64,000 nt of DNA from Sesamum alatum (GCA_034509735.1 JACGWO010000006.1:38061141-38125140), one strand, 5' to 3'; counted from the stretch's first letter, positions 34,765 through 48,198 are shown. The notes: a model not told the origin generated them from the sequence alone. Numbers and translations: made by a program.

Positions 34765-34800
<36 letters not shown>

Positions 34801-35432
34801 GTATATATAATTGTAAAAGAACGTATTTAAATTTGTTCAAATAAATAAATCAATGTGCTAGCTTCTATTTGTATCATTTTTTTTATTGATTCCTTTCTTG
34901 TAAATTATATAATGCGGGAGGATTAATTCAAGATTTAGAACTAAAATTAAATGACATCTGAATTAATTTCTGAAGTCAAAGAAAGTTGTCCTTTGATACT
35001 CAGGTCGAATAGTATGTAGAAAAGGTGCAGAATTGGTAAGAAGATCAGATAAATTAATACTTAATTAGTATGAGATAATATAAGTTAAATAAGGATGGGA
35101 TGTGGTGGTGAGTGGTGACCGATCACCAAAGCAAAATCAGACCTCCTAAAAGAAAACGAAAATTAACATATATATATATGGATGATGAAAGATGACATAC
35201 GAAAAACTGTCAGCCAAAAAGTCAACCTTCTTGACTGATGACATAAACTTGCTGGTTTGCAACTCTTCAACTTCCAAAAAAAAAAAAAAAAAAAAAAAGA
35301 AAAAAGAGAACAGTTAAAATTTTAAATACTATATATTTATGATCTCATCGCAGCTCTCACTTGAATAAATTTATGTATACTCTCTCTAGTTCCATCTTTT
35401 TCAAACACACCTTCTTCCTTCTCTACCTTTCT
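28650..35432. other. Gene desert between TAS3 and the GA 2-oxidase gene
   Basis: About 6.8 kb of strongly AT-rich DNA. It contains (AT)n runs (about 29139-29155, 31303-31325, 32311-32336, 33521-33551, 34144-34165), a (CT)n run at 34770-34798, a poly-A run at 35275-35299, a G-rich patch at 29578-29612 and a 21-base direct duplication at 30351-30371 and 30376-30396. All frames are short and simple in composition. No gene recognised. Confidence 0.5.
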
Positions 35433-35435
35433 CTG

Positions 35436-35444
35436 CTATATATG
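35436..35444 (+). promoter_or_regulatory. Candidate TATA box of the GA 2-oxidase gene
   Basis: CTATATATG about 65 bases before the ATG at 35502, preceded by a pyrimidine-rich stretch. The spacing allows a short leader. The surrounding DNA is rich in TATA-like words, so confidence is limited. Confidence 0.4.
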
Positions 35445-35501
35445 TATTGCTGCTACCTTTCTGAAGAAATCAAAAAAGCAAATAAATAATCAAAACGTAG
35501 C

Positions 35502-36318
35502 ATGGTAATTGTGGCGGCTGCAAATGCAAATGCAAATGCAAATGTTTTGAAAATGGAGAAAATAAGAGATGATATACAACTCCCAATAATAGACCTTCTC
35601 TCATCAAAATCAAACCGCTCACAAGTCTCGAAACAGATTGTAAAAGCTTGTGAAGAATATGGTTTCTTCAAAGTGATCAACCATGGCGTCCCGCAGGAGA
35701 TTATTACTCAGATGGAAGAAGAAGCCCACAACTTTTTCTCCAAACCCGGGTCGGAAAAGGAGCGGGCGGGGCCCGCCAACCCGTATGGTTATGGGTGCAA
35801 GAATATAGGGTTGAAGGGTGATATGGGAGAAGTGGAATATCTGCTTCTACAGACAAACTCTCCATTTATCAACTCCAAATATTACATTTCTCAAGATCCA
35901 AACAAGTTCAGGTACACTATCTCTACTTCTCATATATCACCACACCTCTTTCAATACATATCGTTTATATATATATATATCACCATATATATATGTATTA
36001 ATGTTTGTACGTACGTAAAAGTAATAATAAATAAGCATATGATATGGTTTTTAGATTATAAAAATATGAAAGTAATTATAAAATTGAATGCTTGCAAGCT
36101 ACTTAAATTATTGCAGATAGGATGATCTCCCGTTCCCTAGAAAATCAGCTTTTATATAGTATTTATGTTCATAGACTGCTCAAGTATATATATGTATATA
36201 CAAAGGTTGAGAGATGATGAATAATTTCCACGTAGACTACGATACGCGTCATGTATATAATAAGTAGTGGGGGTGGGGACTTATTATGCAAGGGGTTTGG
36301 ACAAACTGAAACTGTATA

Positions 36319-36356
<38 letters not shown>

Positions 36357-38876
36357 CCAGGCAGGGCGGGGCAGCCTTGTTGTCTGGAAGCACTCTTAAA
36401 GGGGCTACGTAGAAGGGGGGACATATATATATATATAAACACGTATGTGCAGACATGTTTATACATTAGATGAGAATGACAATATTGTTGCACAGAAAGT
36501 GGCATATGTTTGGACCATACCATATATATGAATGAAAATATTCAATTTACACCTTCCTTATCTTTTTTCATTCAAGATCAATTAAGCTGGACATTATATA
36601 ATTCCACATTTGCATTCTATAAAAGGAGCAACTCTTTCCCATTTTGATCCTAGCTCCACATATTCTTCTCATCAATTTCAACCTAGCATATTATCATAGG
36701 CCACAGTAACACAGTAGTTGTGTCCATGAAATACTATCTATTTATTGGTCTATCTATGTATCCATGCCATCAATTAAATTATATAGTGTTGAAGGCTTTT
36801 ATGTTACACTACTTACCAATTGGAGATTGACATAATTAACCAGAACTAACCCAACTATTTTTATTCAGTGGACGCCTATATTAATTAATTAATTGTTGCT
36901 TTGCCAATGAATAAAAAAATGATGAGACTACAATGAATAAAAAAATAAAATCACAACCAACCACCACTCTACAATACACAATAAAATTATAATAGTTGAT
37001 GATGAGACTGCCAACTAATTTGGGATACATGTATATATATATCTATATAGCTAGGCATCTTTCTATTTTTGGAGACAATACATTTTTTATATATATATTA
37101 GTACTTGTGATAATTAATTAGGAACAATTCTAGTGGTTGTTAATTAATTTCTGGTGCATTAATTACCTGCTTCAGATGACTTGTACTAGCTGCTTACTTT
37201 CCTACCACAATTTCAACATTAATTGTCATAATACCCTTCAACATCTTAATTTCTTCCTAGCTATTACCATATTATTATATAAAAATAAATTTATAGTTGG
37301 TTAGTTCTTCCGATGATAGCTAGGGTTGTTAATTCAAACGAGCAAAGTACATATACTGTTGAGAATATATAGGTGGACGAAAATTTTGATTTTTGCTGTC
37401 TAAAGACTAATTAGATATTAATAAAAAGTCTAAAAATAATTGAACGAAAAAGAAAATATAATCTTTTGACAAGTTCTTCAAGACATAATTAAATAAACTA
37501 TTAAGTCAATATTTTTTTTGTGGTTGACTAATTTCTGATAATTATAGAATAAAAATTAATTAAAAAGGTTCATGTGAAAGTAATAGTATGATGATACGTG
37601 GGGAAAGAGGAAAGGTTGTATGAGTAGTGTATGGGAGTGGTGAAGGTACGTAGATTGAATTCAGAATTGAGACAAGGATGCATAGAAGATGATGATGATG
37701 ATGATGACGACGACGATGCAGTGGGAGTGGATGGCGTACTCATTTATACAAGTAGAAGAAGATGAGAGAAAAGAGGAGGAGCAATCAAATCAAAAGATTT
37801 GCAGAGAAAAAACTTGCTACTTGTGGGGGTTAACCTATGTCACCATTTTTTTATCAAAACAAGCACACTGCACTCTGCACTCTGCGCTCTGCACACTGCA
37901 CTCTGCACGGCACTCTCCCATCTCAACTCGATCTCTGCTTCCATTTCCCAAAGTTGACCAAAAAAACATTATGAGAAATCCATCAATAATTATCAATGAA
38001 TTAATTAAGCTAATTCTTATCTGGAAAGTATAATTATTTGAAAAAGATATGTATATATGTTGATTCTTGATTGATGGCATTGGCAGGTGTAGAGTGAATG
38101 GTTATGTGGAAGCAGTTAGGGAATTGGCATGTGAAGTATTGGATTTGATTGGAGAAGGGTTAGGGTTAGGGTTAGGGTTCTTGTCTGAGCTAATCAGGGA
38201 CGTCCAGAGTGACTCTGTGCTCAGGCTGAATCACTACCCAGCCTGCTGCGATGTCATAGACAAGTCAGCCTCCAAGATTGGATTTGGGGAGCACACAGAC
38301 CCTCAGATCTTGACCCTCCTCAGATCCAACGGGGTAGAGGGACTCCAAATATCGCTGGAGGAAGGGGTGTGGGTCCCAGTAAACCCTCACCCAGACTCAG
38401 GCTTCTGTGTCAACGTGGGTGACGTCTTAAAGGTAACCAACCCCCCTTTTTCTTTTTCTTTTTCTTTTTCTCTCATAAGCAAAGATTTTTATTTTTTTTA
38501 TGCATGCAGAGAGTTTTGAGTGGTGATGTGATCAACACTACTCATCAGTCATCCAGTCCCCAGTTGAATTTATATATATGGAATATTATTGCAAATGATG
38601 AGATGGTGCTGTTTTTTTTATAATCAGGTAATGACGAATGAGCGGTTTGTGAGCGTAAAACACAGAGTGGTGGTGAACTCGTACAAGGCAAGAACCTCCA
38701 TCGCATACTTTGCAGCTCCACCTCTGCATGCCACTATAACTAATTGCCTTCCCGACAAGGACAAGGGCAACCCTATTTATACAAGTTTTACATGGGGGGA
38801 CTACAAGAAGGCTACATATACCTGCAGATTAGGGGATACTCGTCTTAATCATTTCAAATTTCATAATAATAATTAG
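35502..38876 (+). CDS. GA2ox: Gibberellin 2-oxidase (C19-GA type, 2OG-Fe(II) dioxygenase), 334 aa
   Basis: Exons 35502-35911, 38087-38432, 38628-38876; phases join to 334 codons, the usual GA2ox length. An N-terminal (Ala-Asn)n run comes from a GCAAAT repeat. The DIOX_N part has IPLIDL-like LPIIDLLSSK and CEEYGFFKVINHGVP. The catalytic core has IGFGEHTDPQILTLLRSN with Fe ligands His206 and Asp208, VSVKHRVVVN with His264, and the 2-oxoglutarate-binding Arg274-x-Ser276 in ARTSIAYF. Family knowledge: the enzyme adds a 2-beta hydroxyl to GA1/GA4 and precursors, inactivating them and so limiting growth; it is cytosolic. Segments GYGCKNIGLKGDMGEVEYLL and the HYPAC core fit C19-GA2ox rather than GA20ox or GA3ox. 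A later Met at residue 18 is a possible start. Intron 1 is long (2175 bases). Intact and probably active. Confidence 0.95.
36322..36352. repeat. (AT)15 microsatellite in GA2ox intron 1
   Basis: Uninterrupted AT units in the first intron, followed by GGGCCAGGCAGGGCGGGGC, an unusually GC-rich patch in this AT-rich intron. Confidence 0.9.
37863..37917. repeat. Minisatellite of CACTCTG-type units in GA2ox intron 1
   Basis: Six to seven diverged 7-8 bp units (CACACTG, CACTCTG, CGCTCTG and variants) in a row, 170 bases before exon 2. Composition differs from the surrounding intron. Confidence 0.8.
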
Positions 38877-41679
38877 ACAGATTATATTATTATTATTATT
38901 ACTTATTACTTATTAATGTAGTGGCAGATGATGTGTATGATCGTTGCTGCTTCTTTGCTTATTAATATGTATGTATGTATTTATTACTAGGCTTTAATTG
39001 ATGAATTAGGCCTGTTTCAGATGGGCTGTTGTATGAGTTCATGACCCAAATAAATAGGAGGACAAATGGCCCACTAAACAGCCCAACCTCATTCCCTTTT
39101 CCAACATTAATTAATCAAATATAATTAAGCAACTGCTTATCACATGTATCTATACTTTATTATAATTGAAGAGCATCTATTTGGTGTCTCAAATTTTATT
39201 GATCTGCTATTTTTTTTTATTTTTTAAATTATTAGCGGCCCTTGCACACGGTCTCCGCAAGCGTAATATTTTTAAGTATAAATTTAAACAAGCACACAAC
39301 TTATTTGCATATGCTTAAAAATTGAACAAATATATCATGACTTATAGAATCACGTATACATTTGATGTAAGATTAACTAATAACTCATAACATAAAACAA
39401 TGAAAACCACATTTAAAAATTGTTCAATATAAAAGCACAAAAAATTTCAAAAATGCACGTAGCTTTTTTGGTTTTGGTGCTTGAGCATTAATTTGATTGA
39501 CTCAATAATCACATTAGAACTCCCACGTGGATATGTTAACATGTCTAGCAAGTATTACATATGGTTTCCACACACATACTTTTTTTTTTTTAAATGTAAA
39601 TCAAATGTATACAAAATTTTCTAATAAAAAACAAAATAAAATTGTCCAATGAGCAATCTTCACAATTTTGTGATGTTCAATTGTTTATTGTCAGAAATCA
39701 ACGAAACGGCAAGCCTTCAGCAAAAACAAAGAAACCCCAAATTAACAAAGGAAATTTAGAGACAAAAAACCATATTAAATCAATCCAATTCAACATTAAG
39801 AATCACATCCCTAGATCAATGTTGTACTTAATTCTTGAATTTTATAAAAAATCCCATGTTATTGATTAAGAAAATAAACAAAAAGAAAAAACAAAAATAT
39901 AAATACATGTATACTCATAGACACAACAGAAAAACCTTTACAGAATATATAGGACATTGACGGCATTTCCTATTAATCTCTTCAATTTCAATTAGATATA
40001 TCATAATCACCTTTAGCGTGTGCAATTTTCACACACCGAAAGAAATAATGTTCAGAAGGCAACGAAAGAGAGAGGATTTTGAGAGAAGGTTGTGGTAGGA
40101 TTCTGCAGACAAAGAGAACGTGAATTTTCAAAACGTGGGAGGTTTCTGCAACGTGGGACTCTATTGAGGAAGAGAGAGACGTACAACATTTAGAAGGGTA
40201 TTTCTGAAAGTTCATTAAATTGGTACGAGAACTGTAAAAATAAATGAATTTTTTATTTTTATCCTCAATAAATTAATCAATTCACTAATTAGAAATAAAA
40301 GAGTGAATGAATTATGTAAAAAGAGAGGACAAACTTTGTAAAAGTGCTTAAGTAACTTCCATTTTAGACACAAAAAGAGCTTTTCTTTTATAATTAGTAT
40401 AAATTTACAATTTTTTCCTTTTTTTCAACCTCCAATTCTCTCTCTCTCTCTCTCCCCTCCCCCACTGTTATTTTAATAACTTCCCATAAATTTTATCTTT
40501 TCATTATTTTTGTTTAGTTAACTAATGTAGATATTTTAAAAAATTAACAATTATACTATTTATATTTAAAATTAATTGTACACACGTATAGATGTGTCAT
40601 ACACACTAGTTTATTATTATTAATCTTGCCAACCTGCCACATTTCAGCGCTGCCCAAAAAAGTAAAAGTAAATATTATTTCCTGGCTCCATTATCCAAAA
40701 CATATTACTTATTTCCGCCCCCTACTAATCATCATCACCTCTTTGACTTTTTCCCAAGAAAAGTCATAGTTTGGACATTTTCTTTCATAATCATTTTAAT
40801 TTCTTGAATAAATAAAAGGGGAAAAAAGACGAATATTCAACAATACATTTTCACTAGTGAGTAAATTTGGGCTTTCTAGAATCAAACTTATTTACGGTGT
40901 AATTAATTAATAGACGTAAGCAATGATACCATTACAGAGACCATGCATATTCCACTACTTAATTTCCAAACTAATCTCATCACAATAATAATAATGATTT
41001 AATTATATCTAAAACATAATGTCATATCCATTCTCCAGTCAAAAGATGGATTAATTAGGCTGCTAATTCTCATTAGCCACTAGTAATATAAACTTGTTCT
41101 GGAATGTCAAAATCAAGTTGGTACGACGACCACCGTGTCCCTTAATTAATAATCAGATTCGTGATTAGAAACAAAATCTAGATTTTCTTGTGGTTGAACC
41201 ATCCACTAATCAAGTAAAACTGTTGACTCTGTTACTGTGTATATAATTAAGCCCCCCATTAACTATTAATCAACTGACCATGATACTTTGACTTGCATTT
41301 TTTTAGGGTTTGAAATGCAGACACGATCTGTTTAATTGGGTTGGATCTGCAAATTGACCCCCTCCCTCCTCCTTTTTCTTTTCAATGAAAATAAGGGAAA
41401 CTTTTGACCTTAATTAATCAAGTTTCTGCTACTAGATTTCAAGTCAATCCATGTATAAATTAATGATAATGTAACTTCCCAACCCAAATTATTTAGCTAA
41501 TTGACCATATATATATATATATATACCATGTATATACTTGTAGTTCAAACCCTCCTAAACTAAGGACGACGACGGTCGGGTATCACAGCACTAAAACCAC
41601 CCTGCAAATTGTCATTGCGGGCAGGATTAATTACTATAACTGAATTGAGTTGATTTGGATATACAATACTTCACTTTCA
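38877..41679. other. Intergenic, AT-rich, 3' of GA2ox
   Basis: Holds the GA2ox 3' untranslated region, with a TTATTATTATTATTACTTATTACTTATTA stretch near 38886-38915, a T/A tract at 39579-39593 and a CT tract at 40438-40453. Small frames at 39642-39869 and 39988-40215 have no recognisable features. Confidence 0.45.
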
Positions 41680-41691
41680 TATCAAATATGT

Positions 41692-41927
41692 CCCTAATTT
41701 TTTTTATTTTTTTTGAAGTGAAAGCGATGAATATTATTAATTAAAGTAAATCGATTACAATCAATCATGTTGTACATAGACAATTACATCAATCCTGATC
41801 AACAATAATCACATAAACAACACCTATTATACAGTAGACTTTCATCCCATGTATTGGTGGGGTTCAAACCCATGAACTATAATGTCATGAGACCTCAACG
41901 TTAACCACTAGGCTAAGACATCATTGC
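41692..41927 (-). mobile_element. tRNA-derived SINE, full length, with 12-bp target duplication
   Basis: Read on the minus strand, the element starts near the right end with a Pol III A box (TAGCCTAGTGG) and, about 40 bases on, a B box (GGTTTGAACCCC). It runs through a tRNA-unrelated body and ends in an A-rich tail (CTTCAAAAAAAATAAAAAAAA). Perfect direct repeats TATCAAATATGT flank it at 41680-41691 and 41928-41939. This is the full set of SINE traits: internal promoter, A tail, variable-length duplication. No coding capacity; it was mobilised by LINE machinery. Confidence 0.88.
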
Positions 41928-43021
41928 TATCAAATATGTGCCTACTTACGTCTTCAAGCTAAATATGAAATACCCTCACATATTTCTTATTTTTCTTTCA
42001 TTTAAATCCATTATACAAAGAGTAGTATCGATCAGGAGTAGTACAATCTGGTACATCATACAGATAAAATTTGATCATAAGGGAATGTTATGAGTAGCAA
42101 TATTTCCTAAATTAATTTTGTTACGCCGAGGCAATGGATAAGAAGTTTGTCCATTTAAAAGGTAGAGAATTGACATAGAAGAGTGAATTGGGGTTAGGGT
42201 TAGGGTTGGGGTCCCTTAAAATGATTCAAAGGGCATAGGATAGGAGGATATATAGTTGGGTTGGCATTACATTTTGAAGGATTTGATTTGATTGACAGTA
42301 ACCATCCACTTTTTCAGATGCCCCATCTATCAATATATATATGTAGTCACCTCAACCTCAACCTCAACTGCAACTCGACCCGCCCGATTCAAATTCTTGT
42401 TGAAAACTCCATCCCCTTCCAATGGTGGAAGCCCACGTGTGAGTACTGTTGAAAAGTCTTAAGGGCTGGTTTGAAAATATGTATGGTCCATTTCTCTAAC
42501 CCTACCATGAAAACAAATGAGGACTTGAAAAACACAAGAAAATGTGTCAAGCAACAAAATTAAATCAACTGAGAGAGAGAGAGAGAGATGGTGGAATCCA
42601 GTTGTACCCTACAATATATATATACTTTGATTGGTAGGTACATTGTGTTGATGGATACATAACACAATTACACATCATACATTACATACATTCCTTACGT
42701 GTATGTATACGTTTCGTACAAAATGTCATGATTAATTAGCAACAAGTGGCGGATTAGAGGCTTCTGTTTTGAGTATTCTACTCATATTTTTGACTTTCTC
42801 GCTCTTCAAATTTCAAGATTACTGCTACTTCATTACTTTTTCATTTGTTTATTTATGTTGTAATCCAAGTTATTATATCTATATATATGTTGATACCCCT
42901 TCAACATATATTTTGTATACATTTTTTTTTGTGTGTGTGTATTTTTTACCTCATATATAGTTTTGGGATATTATATATATTGACACTAGATTGGACTTCA
43001 TTTGATCCAATCATTCTACTT

Positions 43022-43256
43022 TTCTTTTTCTTAACAAGAAATGATGAATATAATTAATTGAATTAAATAGAATACAATTCGTCTTATCGACTATTACAAC
43101 AATTACAACAATCATAATTTGATCAACAATATTACATAAGTTAAATCTAAATAATCCCACTATTACAATATACACAATCCTACTATACAGTAGACTATCT
43201 TCTCACGCATTAGTGAATTCGAACTCATGACCTCTAAAATCATGGGATCTCAACCT
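43022..43256 (-). mobile_element. SINE of the same family, 5'-altered, with 13-bp target duplication
   Basis: Shares the body with the SINE at 41692-41927: the minus strand has a B-box-like GAGTTCGAATTC and the shared GTCTACTGTATA segment, and the 3' end is A-rich (TTAAGAAAAAGAAA). Direct repeats AATCATTCTACTT lie at 43009-43021 and 43257-43269. The recognisable A box is missing: the element begins AGGTTGAGATCCCATG just downstream of where it should be, as expected of 5' truncation during reverse transcription. Confidence 0.83.
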
Positions 43257-43269
43257 AATCATTCTACTT

Positions 43270-46200
43270 GAACATCTCAATTTAATGTTCAAATGAAAGT
43301 TTTGGATCAAATGGACAAATATGATCTCTTTCTCTCTCTCTCTCTCCTGAGATATTAATGGGCTCTGATCTAACGCGAACTCAATTTAGTTGGGACAAGT
43401 TATAGAGTTACAAATAGATCTATACACTAATATCAAGTTGTAATTTTGAGCCTCATTCTAGTTTAACTCAATCCCTTTAAAGTTTTATATTTATATATAC
43501 TTATCTATCATGAATATATATTTTTGTAAATAATTAATTAGTTGTTTCAATAATCATATATTTTCTCATATCAATTAAAAAGTTATACTCTATATATATA
43601 TCAATGCATTTTTTTGAAATTATAAAACATGTCTAGTAAGTTCAATTTATCGTGTCTTGAGTTTAAAATACGTAGATAATTTTTGGTACAATAAAATTGA
43701 AGTAATTCAATATCAATTCTTGAAAATAAGTTTGTGTATTGCTATACCTTAATACCTCTACGGCAGAGAATATAATTTAAATTGATCTTATAATATTGTT
43801 ACATTATGATTAAATATAAATTGCAAGATGAGGTACGAAACAAATGGAGGGGGACTAACGTGGCTATGGATGAATTTCTCTGTAATTTTGGGAGCTTTGT
43901 CAATTTCAAGGGTTGCGGCTCTCAGTGCTTCCGTCTAGGAACTCCAAACATTATTTCCTTTCACTATTAAAAAAACAATATATATATATATTTTAAAAAA
44001 AAAAAAGGGGTGGTGGGTGTACACGTGGAGGGTCCTGAACACCTCTTTGTTTGGGGGCCACTTCTGGTGGTTTCTCTCAAAAAGGCACGCGGCCTACAAA
44101 GATTCCCGCCGCCACCTCCTCCTCCTCTTTTTTTCCCCTTACTTTCTCTCACTATATGCCCCGATACATATATTTCTCTATGTATCTAGATATATATATA
44201 TATATCTATTTTCTACTATTTTTATTTATTGGTCTTCCACTATTTCATCACGTTTTTAATTCCCTAACCTCATATTATTATTATTAATTTATTATTATGC
44301 CGTCCAATTTAATCGCTGGACTACAATTTATTTATAATAGTTATGTGTATTGTACGAAATATATTTGTGATTTATATTAAAAAATTTAATCGAAAGACCT
44401 CTTATCACATTAATGAGTCATCTTTTAACAAATTCCGTTGTTTCTAGGGCAGGATTTGATGGTCCCAATCTATTAAATTAGTCACAGTTTTTTGTTTTTT
44501 TAATTTTTGCTGAAATCTTGAGAATGAAATATTATTTGTGAGCTAACAAAACCTAGTTCAACAGGCGAAGTTGAAGTCCCATAACTGTTAAGGTAATGAA
44601 TTTCAAGCCATACCAACACATGGGATGTTCTTATACTTTAATACTAGGTGTTGATGAGATATAGTTAATATCTGATATTGATAATTAGTGTATGATTCTT
44701 ATAGAAGTCATTGTTAGATACAAATATTTGATAGGAATAATTATTATTAATTCATTTTAAAAATAATTTATCGTTTTCACTTAAATAAAGAGAAAAAAAA
44801 AATCATTTGTCAAACCTCCAATTTCCATTTCTCCATTAACTGCGCGCGGCTACTCTGGATTGTTAAAGGTATGTTTTTAATATAGCATGTAAATGTAATT
44901 TTTGAAATGCTGATCGACCCTATATGTAAGGTTGTAATTGGCTAGCTAGTTTGATTTTAGATCATCTACCATATTCCACTTTATAGTACTATAGTTTATC
45001 AACACGATTAAATTAATAAGACCTTGATCAAGAGGTAATTAAGACTATATCAGTAATATACTCTAAAACTTATTAAGATCTAATTGAAACTCATTTATGT
45101 ATGAGTTTTTATCTAGTTTGATCGATAGTAGTGATTAATTAGTATTGATAAGAAGTTATTGGTATTTGTTATACGTATATATATGTTGATTTTCTTTTTA
45201 TATATCGCCATTAGTTCTTGATGAGTGACACTTGTTGTATAATACAAGCAATTGATCACTCATATAAAAATAGTAAAATAAATTATTGGACAATTAACAA
45301 TAAAATAAAACTTAATGTGGCATTTGTGAATTAATTAAAGATATAGCTTATATATAATATTGTAAACTAGTATATATGGCACATTCAAATGAGCTTGCAT
45401 AATTAATTTAGATTTTAAAAACGGATATTAATGAAATAAATAAAAAAAATATAAGAAAGTTGAAAAAAATAGAAAAGAAAAGGGAATGTGAAAGTTGAGA
45501 ACATAGAAAATAAAAAGTTGGACGCATTTCAATATATGTATATGTAATTATATATTATATATGAGATCTCACATCGAAGCGAATTGTTAATTATTTGTCG
45601 AAGCATATATACATATATATCTATATATAATCCAATAATATTGTGGCAAGACAAAACGAAATTGTAGAGTTGAACAACTTATAATGGGATCCGTACAAAT
45701 AAGATATTTGGGAATTAAAATAGAAAGCAAAAAGGAATTAAGTTTGTGGATAGATAGCTAAGTGGTGTTTAAGGGATAATATGTTAAATGTGTGTAAGGT
45801 GATGTTGCAAGGCACGATCACGTGGCACTTGTACAACATGATGATGATGATAAGATCAATGTAATTTAATGTAATGGGAGATTAGTTTGCTATATAAAAT
45901 TCAGAATATTCCGTCGATCGATCTCCCATATAATTAATATCATTGCACCTCCATTACTTTTTTTCTTCTTTCTTTTTGGGGAGGGGGATTATTATATATA
46001 TCTAGAAGGTAATTAAAAGATTGGGTGGTGGGGGCTTTCATCTGGTTCAGGCCCCAATGCTTGTGTTACGAAAATTCCACAACTCATATACAAAACATTA
46101 TAATACACAAGCAACAATGACGTTTAATTATGTAAACATATACACATCTATTTAGTGGAATCAATAATGAAAACCTACAACATCCATATTTAAAATATAT

Positions 46201-46748
46201 TTAACACTCTTAATTCTTTACTAATCTTAATTAATTCTACCCTTTTTTTTTTTTTTTTTTTTAATTTCATATAATTAAGTTTTGATATATTAATTAAACT
46301 CTTTCAAGTGAATTAATAATCATAAAATATCTTCCAAACTTTGGGACTTAATTTGATACATCGAAAACAATAGTTAAAAGGGTTTCATTCGTTGTTGTTT
46401 ATTTTAGTTGTATAATGTATAGAGTTTAACGAAATAATTTGAAGTGGTAGATATATAAACTTAATTAATTAGTAGTAGTAAAAAAAAAGATTAATTAGAG
46501 AGATTGTTGGAGTACTTAATTAATTCGAAAGAATGACATGATATCATCAAGTTACAATTCTTCTTTAATCCCCACAAACTACAAACTATAGAAACAAAAA
46601 GAAAAGAATACAACCATAAAAATATCAAAACTTAAATTCTGTCCCTCTCCACAAATTCTACCAATATATTTTCGAGCTAGCTAGCTAGGGTTTAATTTTG
46701 ATCTACTTGATTATTAATTTAATTAATGTTCATTAATATATATTTAAT
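43270..46748. other. Intergenic, AT-rich, between the SINEs and the MYB gene
   Basis: About 3.5 kb with (CT)n at 43328-43348, (AT)n runs, a TCCTCCTCCT-type patch at about 44109-44130 and a poly-T run near 46242-46262. Contains the MYB 3' untranslated region at its right end. No gene recognised. Confidence 0.45.
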
Positions 46749-48198
46749 CTAAGCATTGCTGTTGAATTGGTGTTGTAAGAACCACATGTCATCAACATTC
46801 CACAAACTGTCCGATACATCTCCACCGTCTATCCACTGGCTGTTTTGCTCCATGAAATCCAACCCTTGGCTAAAGTAGCCTCCAGTTGGGCTGGTTAAAG
46901 ATTGATGATCACCATAAGAGATCTGATTCCCTGGATAATAATCTTGATTATTGTTAACTACTGGATAGTTGTTGTAACACTCAGTCAGGTCAGAAACCGG
47001 CGTCCCGAATGAGTCCGAGGATGCGGCGGCGCTCGAGTTTTCCGGCGTGAATGTATTAGGCTGCTGGGGCAGCGTAATTGTAGATGACCCGGAGGTCATG
47101 TCAAGAGTAGTTGTGCTGTTTTGATTGTTGAAAAGGTAAGCAGTAGTGGTGGTGGTGGAGGAGGAACCCACTGCCGTGGCCACACCTCCGCCAGCGGCGG
47201 CGGCAGCTTGGATTCTCTCAACTAATCTTGGCATCCAGAGGTAACGCATGGTGTCCTTGAATTGCTTGCTGTTCACGTCACATTTGAGCTGCTTAGCATG
47301 CTTCTGGACCCGTGTCCGCCAGTAATTCTTGATCTCATTGTCAGTTCTACCCGGCAAATGCTGAGCTATTTTCGACCACCTATACATATATAAAAATTAT
47401 AATTCTTTATCAACATGAACAAGCTATATATATATATTATATATATATGAACTGATGAAGAATCAGCATATATATATATATATATATATAGTAATGAATT
47501 AAATATAAAGATTAATAAATTACCTATTGCCCCAACGAGAATGGAGTTCAAGAATCAAGAGCTGTTCTTCAAGAGTGATATTTCCCCGACGAACGTCTGG
47601 ACGCAAATAGTTCAACCATCTCAATCTGCAGCTCTTCCCAGTTCTCTTTAGGCCTGTACATACATACATACATACATAAAAACACGTTTCATTCATGAGG
47701 TTTTAATCATTTCATCACCACGCACGGCACAACTATTGCAAGCACTACTGCAAGGGAAGAAAAGAAATTTAAAGTGGGGTTTAATTGGTAAAGTTTCACA
47801 CGTAAATTCCTCCTCGACTTTTCTTGCATACATACTTTTTTGCTTTTATCAATTAAATGACTTGTATTCTTTTCTTGTACGGACACACTGAACCACATGA
47901 TATAGATATATATATCTTGGAAAACAGAAAATTAATTTGCCTTGTTAAACTGCTCATTCATATATATATATATATATATATATATTAATTAATAATAAAA
48001 ATTATAATTACCAGCAGATCGAGCAAGAGAGTTCCAGCGGCCTTCTCCATGATGAGCTATGTAGTTGATGAGGGTGAAGTCTTCATCAACAGTCCACGGC
48101 CCTCTTCTCAGGTCGCCCGTCAATTCCTCCTGATCATCTTGATCACTAATTTGGCTGTAATTTCTTGAAACTTTATTACCATCCTCATGATGATCCAT
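46749..48198 (-). CDS. MYB108: R2R3-MYB transcription factor, subgroup 20 (MYB108/MYB78/MYB112-like), 315 aa
   Basis: Exons 48198-48012, 47653-47524, 47379-46749; phases join to 315 codons. R2 (from about residue 32) has [20 protein letters not shown], and R3 has [20 protein letters not shown] and ends [19 protein letters not shown]. The two introns interrupt R2 and R3 at the positions standard for this class. Just after R3 the motif [16 protein letters not shown] is the subgroup 20 signature. The C-terminal half is rich in Ser, Thr, Asn, Gln and Ala and ends in an acidic-aromatic stretch ([17 protein letters not shown]), a likely activation region. Family knowledge: MYB108/BOS1, MYB78, MYB112 and MYB2 act in stress, jasmonate, stamen maturation and senescence. 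The subgroup is firm; which member is a guess, so the symbol is by likeness. Confidence 0.93.

Noticed and set aside
37689..38033. Met-rich frame of 114 codons inside the GA2ox intron
   Set aside because: Created by a GATGATGAT repeat and the CACTCTG minisatellite within intron 1; not a gene.
39642..39869. Lys/Asn-rich frame of 75 codons
   Set aside because: Typical of random AT-rich DNA; no recognisable motif.
42195..42213. GGGTTAGGGTTAGGGTT tract as an interstitial telomere repeat
   Set aside because: Only about three units and not the plant TTTAGGG type; a simple repeat is a better description.
44017..44287. Two overlapping frames of about 80 codons
   Set aside because: Driven by TCCTCCTC and TATATA repeats and without features of real proteins.
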